Positions 1 through 4,663 of a DNA stretch of 5,038 nt are shown here, piece after piece. The notes beneath the pieces are model-generated. The model worked only from the letters and a program-made list of their open reading frames with translations. It was not told where the DNA came from and ran no database searches. Position 1 is the first letter of the stretch, and the number at the start of each line of letters is the position of its first letter. This DNA is from Thiotrichaceae bacterium. Lineage in GTDB: Bacteria; Pseudomonadota; Gammaproteobacteria; Thiotrichales; Thiotrichaceae. The stretch is taken from the NCBI GenBank assembly GCA_027008665.1, contig JALVEA010000053.1, forward strand, positions 1 through 5,038, read 5' to 3'. The position numbers and the translations under genes are program-made.

Positions 1-96
1 CTGATTGGAGTATCTCAAGAGGCGCATAGTTATTCTACGCAACGATTGAGATGATTCAAACAGGGACAAAAGGGCAAGTAAGATTGGTAAATTCAT
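1..96 (-). CDS. possible start of a minus-strand gene, cut by the window edge
   Basis: A minus-strand ATG at 96-94 opens a frame that stays open for 32 codons to the window edge. The reading starts MNLPILLALLSLFESS and continues with an arginine-rich stretch (residues 20-28), so it looks like a short hydrophobic N-terminus followed by a basic segment. An AAGGAA at 113-108 could be the ribosome binding site, 11 bases before the ATG. The start lies 28 bases beyond the stop of the coiled-coil/TPR gene on the same strand, a normal operon spacing. I do not recognise the product. The reading is short enough to be chance, and a plus-strand tail ending at 54 is a competing interpretation. Confidence 0.33.
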   Translation of the reverse strand, partial: MNLPILLALLSLFESSQSLRRITMRLLRYSNQ

Positions 97-124
97 TGCT
101 TGGAGCTTCCTTATGCTACCTTTT

Positions 125-1372
125 CTACTCACATGACTCCCTAATTAAATGTTGAAACCAAGGTAAATCTCTAATCGAGTCTAAATCCTTCTCTTCACGT
201 AAATGTTTGCAATGCAAAGGGTTGCTGTCTACTGTAAGTTGTTCTAGCCAGTCTTGAGCTGCCTCTGTGTTGCCTTCTTTAGCGTATTCACAAGCTAGAT
301 TATAGATTGAATAATAATTTTTCAACGCATCAACTTTCATAATTAATTGCTCTATCTGTTGATAGATAACCACTTTTTCAGGATCACTGACTAATTCACT
401 TGCACCCATATTTTCATCATCATCATAGCCATTAATATCTTCAAAATATTCGGGGGCTGACTGCATAATTTTATGATAGGTATTAGTTGCATTCACTAAA
501 TAACATTCATCTTGTCGATGATTTTCTGCCAATTTGTAATTAGCATAGCCAACGTGCAATAGAGCAAGGGTATTATTTTCATTTTCAGCTAATAAGGTTT
601 CCCAATAAACAATTGCTAATTGCCATTGATTTTGATATTCGGCAAGTAATGATTTTGCTTGTAAAATCTCATCAAAATTGATATTTCCCTCTTCTAACAT
701 GGTGCTAAGCACTAAACGATCAGCTTCTGTTGCCTCATAATCTACAGGCTGTTGTAATAAGTATTTCAATTCTTTTTCAACCGCTTGCCTACGCTCGTAA
801 CTTTGTTTTCTCTCATTATCTAGCTTGTTTAATTTATTACTAAAGTTTTTAAGTAGCTCGCCATGGGTTACTTTTAATGAGTCAACCGCATGATGATGTT
901 GTGCTGCTTGTCCTGAGAGTTTAATAATATTGTCTTCTGTTTGTTCAAGACGGGCAGTTAATTGCAATGCTTTTGCTTCTGGCTGAGGTTTACGCCGTAG
1001 TAAGGCAAGTGAAAAAAGAGATAATCCCAATGCTGAGGCGCTTAATATTGCTAATAAATAAAGTAGAGTACTGTCTTTCTTTGCTTGTTTTTTATTTTCA
1101 TAGCTAAGTTGTTGTTGCTTTAGAGTCTCTAATTGTTGTTGTAATAATTGCAGTTGTGTCTCTGTTGCAATTTTTAGATCAGACTGTTTTTGTAGAACTT
1201 CTTTAAAGCTTAAATTTTGCTTTTTTAGTTTTTTAGTTAGGGTGTTATTTTGTTTTTTAAGACTATTAACAGCGTAATTAAGGGAGGATAAAGTAGGTTT
1301 TCTAGCAAAAGAAGACGTTGAATTAACTGCCAGACTAAAAATAACTAGCATAAAAAAAGATTTAAGCGACAT
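125..1372 (-). CDS. membrane-anchored coiled-coil and TPR-repeat protein
   Basis: This 415-residue protein has an N-terminal signal-like segment (K4, hydrophobic 5-16, possible cleavage after A23 in SSFA). Residues 30-98 are Lys/Gln/Leu-rich and probably a coiled coil. A transmembrane helix spans about 102-125 and is followed by Arg-Arg-Lys, so by the positive-inside rule the first coiled coil is periplasmic and the rest cytoplasmic. A second probable coiled coil covers about 135-207. Residues 229-380 resemble TPR helices (AKSLLAEYQNQWQLAIVYWE; then YSIYNLACEYAKEGNTEAAQ). The end, HLREEKDLDSIRDLPWFQHL at 390-409, matches the usual closing motif of TPR proteins. TPR domains bind partner proteins, so a scaffold role is likely, but no enzyme motif is visible and I cannot name the gene. 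An acidic stretch (GYDDDE, 315-320) and three consecutive histidines (159-161) sit outside the helices. The start is chosen for the signal segment; no clear ribosome binding site precedes it, and a 10-bp hairpin lies 7 bases upstream. Confidence 0.85.
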   Translation of the reverse strand: MSLKSFFMLVIFSLAVNSTSSFARKPTLSSLNYAVNSLKKQNNTLTKKLKKQNLSFKEVLQKQSDLKIATETQLQLLQQQLETLKQQQLSYENKKQAKKDSTLLYLLAILSASALGLSLFSLALLRRKPQPEAKALQLTARLEQTEDNIIKLSGQAAQHHHAVDSLKVTHGELLKNFSNKLNKLDNERKQSYERRQAVEKELKYLLQQPVDYEATEADRLVLSTMLEEGNINFDEILQAKSLLAEYQNQWQLAIVYWETLLAENENNTLALLHVGYANYKLAENHRQDECYLVNATNTYHKIMQSAPEYFEDINGYDDDENMGASELVSDPEKVVIYQQIEQLIMKVDALKNYYSIYNLACEYAKEGNTEAAQDWLEQLTVDSNPLHCKHLREEKDLDSIRDLPWFQHLIRESCE

Positions 1373-1379
1373 AATGTGG

Positions 1380-1408
1380 ATAGTAAGCGATAAAGGGACG
1401 CTTACTAT
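1380..1408. repeat. perfect 10-bp inverted repeat before the coiled-coil/TPR gene
   Basis: ATAGTAAGCG at 1380-1389 and its exact reverse complement at 1399-1408 flank a 9-base loop. The repeat starts 7 bases upstream of the minus-strand ATG, where a ribosome binding site would be expected. Neither side is followed by a T run, so it is not a normal intrinsic terminator. A TATAGT (minus strand, 1409-1404) overlaps one arm and could be a -10 box, but no good -35 goes with it. An operator or a 5'-leader hairpin affecting translation are both possible. Confidence 0.55.
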
Positions 1409-1454
1409 ACTGCTAAGAGCATAGACATAAAAGCTTATAAAACAATCATATCAA

Positions 1455-1486
1455 GCAGTTTAAGCTATTTTCAATAACTAAACTGC
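1455..1486 (-). terminator. hairpin at the 3' end of the 114-residue membrane protein gene
   Basis: GCAGTTTA at 1455-1462 pairs perfectly with TAAACTGC at 1479-1486. Inside, TATT (1466-1469) pairs with AATA (1473-1476) around a three-base loop. The structure overlaps the stop codon at 1480-1478. On the minus strand it is followed by a moderately T-rich stretch (TTGATATGATTGTTTTAT) rather than a clean T run, so it is at best a weak intrinsic terminator or an mRNA-end stabilising hairpin. Confidence 0.4.
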
Positions 1487-1822
1487 AATCTTCGTCATAA
1501 CAACATGTTGTATCCCCTTACGCTCTTCATCAAAACGACGATAACTCCTTTCAGAATTTGAACCTATCAAATTAAGTGATGCTTCAATTTTTCCATTACA
1601 TTGCAAACTATTGAAAAACAAATAAGCCTCATTGACATCATCTGTTTCCATATAACGACAAAGATCCACTACATGAATATTATTTCCATGCAGATAACCT
1701 TTTTTATCTAGCTTTGAAATGGCTTCTAAAATACGTTTTTCTTGATGCGCTTTGTAAATATTCACAATCACAACAACGATAGCTAAAACAATCAATATAG
1801 CTAATATGATTATAATTACCAT
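1478..1822 (-). CDS. small single-anchor membrane protein, unknown function
   Basis: The 114-residue product begins with a very hydrophobic helix (residues 2-20, almost all Ile, Val, Leu and Ala), followed by NIYKAHQEKR, which suggests the soluble part stays in the cytoplasm. Residues 28-82 look like a small helical domain: an amphipathic helix (RILEAISKLDKKGY), then VVDLCRYM, a short turn, and NEAYLFFNSLQCNGKIEASL. This spacing of helices resembles a winged helix, in which case it would be a membrane-tethered regulator, but that is inference only. The start is supported by a purine-rich AAGGGG six bases before the ATG. The basic segment RSYRRFDEERKG (92-103) follows the putative wing. I do not recognise the family. 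Confidence 0.72.
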   Translation of the reverse strand: MVIIIILAILIVLAIVVVIVNIYKAHQEKRILEAISKLDKKGYLHGNNIHVVDLCRYMETDDVNEAYLFFNSLQCNGKIEASLNLIGSNSERSYRRFDEERKGIQHVVMTKIAV

Positions 1823-1921
1823 AATATTCCCCTTTTTTCCTTATTTCAGTTTTAGAACCATCATCCATTCTTAAGGTTCCTCACCAATCCCAATCATTAT
1901 TTTTTTGTTTGTTATAAGTAT

Positions 1922-1951
1922 AATATATCATTGTGATCATATATCGATCAA
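1922..1951 (-). promoter_or_regulatory. candidate promoter for the 114-residue membrane protein gene
   Basis: On the minus strand TTGATC (1951-1946, four of six consensus bases) and TATATT (1927-1922, five of six) are separated by 18 bases. Transcription would start near 1915 and leave a leader of roughly 90 bases. The surroundings are so AT-rich that -10-like hexamers are common here, so this is a weak prediction. Confidence 0.3.
1934..1950. repeat. short inverted repeat over the candidate -35 box
   Basis: TGATC (1934-1938) and GATCA (1946-1950) form a perfect inverted repeat with a 7-base spacer. It covers most of the candidate -35 box and the adjoining spacer of the minus-strand promoter, the usual place for a repressor operator. 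The half-sites do not fit the CRP or FNR consensus well, and no regulator can be assigned. Confidence 0.3.
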
Positions 1952-2009
1952 TAAATATAATTAATTAGATAGAAAAGTATAAATAATCAGGAGAAAGGGG
2001 GTTGAAAAA

Positions 2010-2255
2010 CTATCTACACGGCAAAAGAAAAATACTAAAGGAATGCAAGCTTTTATACAGTAGATAAAATGCAAGCAATGCTAACATTGCTAATATCACA
2101 TAACTTCCCGTATTAAAAAACACCTGATTAAAGACAATCAGATGTCCGCTAGCTTGAAAACTATGATAAATATTAAGAATAAGAGTAGGTAGAGGAATTA
2201 AAAATATAAGGCTGAAAATGCCATTTAATAGATTGTTTTTTGTTGTTGTTGTCAT
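2010..2255 (-). CDS. small two-helix membrane protein, unknown function
   Basis: This 81-residue reading has a polar start (MTTTTKNNLLNG), a hydrophobic segment at about 12-30 (containing PLP), a short polar loop (HSFQASGH), and a second hydrophobic segment at about 50-68 followed by lysine. That gives two transmembrane helices with both ends probably cytoplasmic. The polar N-terminus and the defined loop argue for a real protein, but AT-rich DNA easily yields Leu/Ile/Phe-rich open frames and the ribosome binding site is poor (only AAGA close to the ATG). It stands alone between two gene-free stretches, 155 bases or more from its neighbours. I do not recognise a family. Confidence 0.5.
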   Translation of the reverse strand: MTTTTKNNLLNGIFSLIFLIPLPTLILNIYHSFQASGHLIVFNQVFFNTGSYVILAMLALLAFYLLYKSLHSFSIFLLPCR

Positions 2256-2292
2256 GTCTTGAAATAAAGTAGGTGGTTGATTGTAAGAAAGA

Positions 2293-2329
2293 TTAAGGAA
2301 TAAGCATTCAATGCATCCTCATTCCTTAA
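2293..2329 (-). terminator. hairpin, possible terminator of the ubiG-lipoprotein operon
   Basis: TTAAGGAAT (2293-2301) and ATTCCTTAA (2321-2329) are perfect 9-bp inverted arms. The stem continues inward with AG/CT and AT/AT pairs separated by single mismatches. On the minus strand the stem is followed by a T-rich tract (TCTTTCTTAC), which fits a weak intrinsic terminator about 155 bases after the lipoprotein stop codon. On the plus strand there is no T run. It also lies 38 bases upstream of the small two-helix protein start, so it could instead act in that gene's leader. Confidence 0.5.
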
Positions 2330-2342
2330 AACCTTGAAAGAT

Positions 2343-2373
2343 ATTCAGTAACTGTAAAGACAGAATGCTGAAT
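2343..2373. repeat. nested imperfect hairpin downstream of the lipoprotein gene
   Basis: ATTCAG (2343-2348) pairs with CTGAAT (2368-2373). Inside, CTGT (2352-2355) pairs with ACAG (2360-2363) around a four-base loop, leaving a 3/4-base internal loop. It lies in the 3' untranslated region of the minus-strand operon, just before the stronger hairpin at 2329-2293. Function unknown. The rest of the 2256-2482 gap holds nothing else I can support beyond a small 5-bp inverted repeat (2408-2412 with 2420-2424). Confidence 0.25.
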
Positions 2374-2482
2374 TGATGATGAATATTCCCCCTTAATTTG
2401 GATAATAATCAGTATATTGCTGATAGATGGAAAGAAGAGACGCTAATATTAACAAAAACTATCTTAAAATAAAGAATATTTA

Positions 2483-3067
2483 TTAATCAGTGAACTTCAC
2501 CCAAGGATATTTGCTATCCCGTTTTACAAAGTTCCAATATAGATTTCCAGAATTTCGCCACGGATCGAGCACAATACCATCAGCAACATTTTTGCCTTTT
2601 GCAGAGACGACCAAGGTGTTATGTTCTTTCCAATAATTACGACGAAATGCAACCGCATGGTGAAAATCGAGTGTTTTTAGCGGTTTTTTACCTAACTGTT
2701 TTCCCATATCACGTGTCCATTGCCAACATAGACCATTTTTACGATAACCATAGTTGACCAATACATTTTGTAATAAAGGCGGAGAGACGAGTTGGTATTG
2801 ATTGGCTAAAACCATGGGATACATAACTGCCTCTCGTGCTACAAAAGAGGCTTCTTGAGGATCAATATGAGGCCCTAATGACATAAGTGCTTTTTTTAGT
2901 GCTAATATTTTATTTTGCTCTGCGGATGTAATCGCCGAAACAGTAGTGATTTTTCTTTTAGAATCATAAGCTACATCTTTATAACGAACGTTAGTGCAAG
3001 CGGATAAGAGTAATAAAGAGCCAAGAAGTAGTATTATATGTGCCCTATTTCTCTGTGTACTGATCAT
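2483..3067 (-). CDS. outer-membrane lipoprotein, possible transglutaminase/papain-like fold
   Basis: The 194-residue protein has a lipoprotein signal: Arg/His n-region, hydrophobic 11-21, lipobox LSAC at 21-24 with Cys24 as the lipidation site. Residue +2 is Thr, not Asp, so Lol sorting to the outer membrane is expected. The C-terminal half carries GLCWQW (Cys114 at the start of a helix), an HH pair (136-137), EHNTLVV (His149 entering a strand) and GIVLDPW (Asp168 in the next strand). This order and the LDPW motif resemble the Cys-His-Asp triad of transglutaminase-like and papain-fold enzymes. I recall similar uncharacterised proteobacterial proteins with the same conserved segments, but the enzymatic reading is inference. 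The start overlaps the ubiG stop by ATGA and has a strong ribosome binding site inside ubiG, so the two genes are co-transcribed and probably translationally coupled. Confidence 0.85.
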   Translation of the reverse strand: MISTQRNRAHIILLLGSLLLLSACTNVRYKDVAYDSKRKITTVSAITSAEQNKILALKKALMSLGPHIDPQEASFVAREAVMYPMVLANQYQLVSPPLLQNVLVNYGYRKNGLCWQWTRDMGKQLGKKPLKTLDFHHAVAFRRNYWKEHNTLVVSAKGKNVADGIVLDPWRNSGNLYWNFVKRDSKYPWVKFTD

Positions 3068-3783
3068 AAATATTCCTCTTTAGTGAAATGCATCAAATAG
3101 TTGACATCGACATCTTTTCCTAGTTTATAACTTTGAAATAAGGGGTTATAGCTCATACCAGTAATATCATTTAATACTAAACCTTGATGCCTTGCCCATG
3201 TTTCTAATTCAGATGGGCGTATAAATTTTGCATACTGATGTGTGCCTTTAGGTAACATATTGAGTATATATTCAGCCCCTACAATTGCAAAAGCGAAAGC
3301 CTTAGGGTTACGGTTAATGGTTGAAAAAAAGACATGCCCATCTGGTTTAACTAACTGACTACAAGCCGCAATCACAGAGCTAGGTACGGGTACATGCTCT
3401 AGCATTTCCATACAGGTAACCACATCATATTGTCCTGCTTGTTTTTGTGCTATTTCTTCGACTGTAATTTGTTGATAATCAATTTCAACCCCTGTTTCAA
3501 GGCTGTGCAACTCTGCAACCGACAATGGCGCTTCGCCCATGTCAATCCCTGTAACCTGTGCGCCACTAACGGCCATGCTCTCTGAAAGAATGCCGCCACC
3601 ACAGCCAATATCAATCACTTTTTTGCCTTGTAGCCCACCTGAATTTTGATCAATATAATGTAGTCTTAGCGGATTGATATCATGTAGTGGCTTGAATTCA
3701 CTGTTTATATCCCACCAGCGATGTGCTAATACTTCAAATTTTTCTATTTCTCTGCTATCAACATTTCGATCAATCGTTTGCAT
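3064..3783 (-). CDS. ubiG: UbiG, ubiquinone biosynthesis O-methyltransferase
   Basis: UbiG carries out both O-methylations of ubiquinone synthesis (2-polyprenyl-6-hydroxyphenol and 3-demethylubiquinol) using S-adenosylmethionine, at the inner face of the cytoplasmic membrane. The 239-residue length is normal for the family. Visible motifs are the N-terminal FEVLAHRWWD (16-25) and FKPLHDINPLRLHYI (30-44), SAM motif I VIDIGCGGG (56-64), the acidic residue ending the second strand (GID, Asp81), TCMEMLEHVP (123-132), and the family-specific segments STINRNPKAFAF (154-165) and GAEYILNMLPKGTH (169-182), the region implicated in membrane association. The end, VDVNYLMH, is also typical. All key residues are present, so the enzyme should be active. 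It is the first gene of a two-gene operon with the lipoprotein gene, which overlaps its stop codon. The ribosome binding site is weak (GGAA about 10 bases before the ATG); alignment to the family supports the start. Confidence 0.97.
   Translation of the reverse strand: MQTIDRNVDSREIEKFEVLAHRWWDINSEFKPLHDINPLRLHYIDQNSGGLQGKKVIDIGCGGGILSESMAVSGAQVTGIDMGEAPLSVAELHSLETGVEIDYQQITVEEIAQKQAGQYDVVTCMEMLEHVPVPSSVIAACSQLVKPDGHVFFSTINRNPKAFAFAIVGAEYILNMLPKGTHQYAKFIRPSELETWARHQGLVLNDITGMSYNPLFQSYKLGKDVDVNYLMHFTKEEYL
3073..3079 (-). promoter_or_regulatory. ribosome binding site of the lipoprotein gene, inside ubiG
   Basis: AGAGGAA on the minus strand (3079-3073) lies five bases before the lipoprotein ATG, within the last codons of ubiG. 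It fixes the start at 3067 and indicates that the downstream gene can recruit ribosomes itself in addition to coupling through the ATGA overlap. Confidence 0.65.
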
Positions 3784-3812
3784 TTTCAGTTTCCACAGTT
3801 AGCTATTAGTTA

Positions 3813-3827
3813 CGCTATTATATAGCG
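3813..3827. repeat. perfect palindrome covering the ubiG -10 box
   Basis: CGCTAT (3813-3818) and ATAGCG (3822-3827) are exact inverted arms around TAT. The minus-strand TATAAT of the candidate ubiG promoter is embedded in it. A protein bound here would block the -10 element, so this is a candidate operator. A short palindrome produced by the -10 sequence itself plus a few bases of coincidence is the alternative. Confidence 0.45.
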
Positions 3828-3845
3828 ATTAGATGCAATTAGGAA
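3817..3845 (-). promoter_or_regulatory. candidate ubiG promoter
   Basis: The minus strand has a consensus TATAAT (3822-3817) and, 17 bases upstream, TTCCTA (3845-3840), which matches only three of six -35 positions. Transcription would begin near 3810, giving a leader of roughly 27 bases before the ubiG ATG. The perfect -10 and the short leader support it; the -35 is weak. Confidence 0.5.
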
Positions 3846-3848
3846 TTA

Positions 3849-3866
3849 GCGGTGAAATAATACCGC
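3849..3866. repeat. inverted repeat between the two divergent -35 boxes
   Basis: GCGGT (3849-3853) and ACCGC (3862-3866) are exact inverted arms with an 8-base AT-rich spacer. The element lies between the -35 box of the ubiG promoter (ending at 3845) and that of the plus-strand promoter (beginning at 3868), so one bound protein could affect both. No known regulator consensus is recognised. Confidence 0.35.
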
Positions 3867-3867
3867 A

Positions 3868-3896
3868 TTGATCATATTCTTAGTGCGAACTATTAT
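3868..3896 (+). promoter_or_regulatory. promoter of the plus-strand coiled-coil membrane protein gene
   Basis: TTGATC (3868-3873, four of six) and TATTAT (3891-3896, five of six) are separated by exactly 17 bases, a good sigma-70 type match. Transcription would start near 3903, about 34 bases before the ATG at 3937. A Shine-Dalgarno GAGG follows at 3927-3930. The same transcript may continue into the lptD-like gene. Confidence 0.6.
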
Positions 3897-3936
3897 GGAT
3901 AATATTTTCTTTAATTTTTGCTAATTGAGGCAATCA

Positions 3937-4587
3937 ATGGTTATATTTCGTTTTTTGATAGGTATTTTTTTAGTCCAAATAGCAACCGTTGCTTTGGTAT
4001 TATTATCGCCTGATTTACAAGGTATTGACTGGTTACGACTCGCTTTCCCCATCGCAATGATTGGTGTTTTTTCTGCATTCTGGTTTCAATCCATTGCAAA
4101 ACAAAAAAGTAAAGATGAATTGTCGAACCTAAAAAATGAATATATAAAGGAAAAAGCAAAACTGGAAGATAGTTATCTCGCAGAAAAAGCAACAATAAAT
4201 GATAAACATCTCAAAGAAACAGCAAAAATTCAGTTAAATGCAGAACGTGCAAAAACTAAAATCGTAAAGCAAACACAGCAACAAATTAGCAGAGAAGCAA
4301 AAATCACGCATGGCAAAGCTAATTTTAAAGTAGGGGCCGCCTTTGCCGCCGCAATTGGAGTTGGTGCATTAATGTTTTTAATGGAGTTATTTACTTTTGG
4401 TTTAATGACACTAACAACCGCAGGTGGTGCTGTAGGGGGCTATCTTTTGCGAGCAAAACGAGAACTTAAACGCAATGATTTATTAGTAAATGAAAAGATG
4501 AATAAGGTTTTGACCACTAAGAGGAAAATCCCTCTTGAAAAAGAGGAAAAAGAAAAAAAATTATTAAATCGCTTTTTAAAACACTAA
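3937..4587 (+). CDS. coiled-coil membrane protein, unknown function
   Basis: I start this gene at the ATG at 3937 (216 residues) because GAGG sits six bases upstream; an in-frame TTG at 3925 would lie over that ribosome binding site. The protein has two N-terminal transmembrane helices (about 3-23 and 34-51), a highly charged Lys/Glu/Gln-rich helix from about 53 to 125 that is probably a coiled coil, a Gly/Ala-rich hydrophobic region from 131 to 170 (likely one or two helices, with GGAVGGY at its end), and a basic/acidic tail rich in Lys and Glu. The coiled coil probably lies in the cytoplasm, bracketed by membrane segments. No enzyme motif is seen and I cannot name the family. It is divergent from ubiG and 76 bases upstream of the lptD-like gene on the same strand, with no visible terminator between them. 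Confidence 0.85.
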   Translation: MVIFRFLIGIFLVQIATVALVLLSPDLQGIDWLRLAFPIAMIGVFSAFWFQSIAKQKSKDELSNLKNEYIKEKAKLEDSYLAEKATINDKHLKETAKIQLNAERAKTKIVKQTQQQISREAKITHGKANFKVGAAFAAAIGVGALMFLMELFTFGLMTLTTAGGAVGGYLLRAKRELKRNDLLVNEKMNKVLTTKRKIPLEKEEKEKKLLNRFLKH

Positions 4588-4628
4588 CAATAGACTCCTT
4601 AACTTACTCCATTCATCGGCTTTTTAAC

Positions 4629-4657
4629 CTGAAATATATCCTCACTCGTCATATAAT
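4629..4657 (+). promoter_or_regulatory. candidate promoter of the lptD-like gene
   Basis: CTGAAA (4629-4634, four of six) and a consensus TATAAT (4652-4657) are separated by 17 bases. The predicted transcription start, about seven bases after the -10, falls at the GTG start codon at 4664. If both the promoter and the start are right, the transcript has essentially no leader. Confidence 0.5.
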
Positions 4658-4663
4658 ATCCAA

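Noticed and set aside
1..54. Plus-strand tail of 17 codons ending in TGA at 52-54, with an ATG overlapping the stop (ATGA at 51-54) that opens a 34-codon frame to 155
   Set aside because: Any window edge yields such a tail, no family is recognisable, and the 34-codon frame runs antisense into the end of the coiled-coil/TPR gene. A plus-strand gene ending at 54 cannot be excluded without more sequence.
415..426. Four CAT trinucleotides in a row
   Set aside because: This is the coding sequence of an acidic stretch in the coiled-coil/TPR protein. Four units are too few to suggest a phase-variable repeat, and slippage by one unit would not shift the frame.
1700..1867. Minus-strand frame starting at an ATG near 1867 with GAGGA upstream, reading MDDGSKTEIRKKG
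   Set aside because: It runs in another frame into the 114-residue gene and becomes a low-quality Cys/Tyr-rich translation. The 114-residue frame has its own AAGGGG site and a coherent hydrophobic anchor.
1855..1879. GAACC/GGTTC inverted repeat in the leader of the 114-residue gene
   Set aside because: Only five base pairs around a 15-base loop, with no extension and no T run. It is not distinguishable from chance.
1934..1951. CRP or FNR binding site
   Set aside because: The right half contains ATCAA and the left half TGTGA, but the spacing and opposite halves do not match either consensus. Only a generic inverted repeat is reported.
3941..4195. Minus-strand 84-residue open frame
   Set aside because: It lies wholly inside the plus-strand coiled-coil gene, which has a good promoter, ribosome binding site and coherent domain layout. 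The minus frame is a shadow of it.
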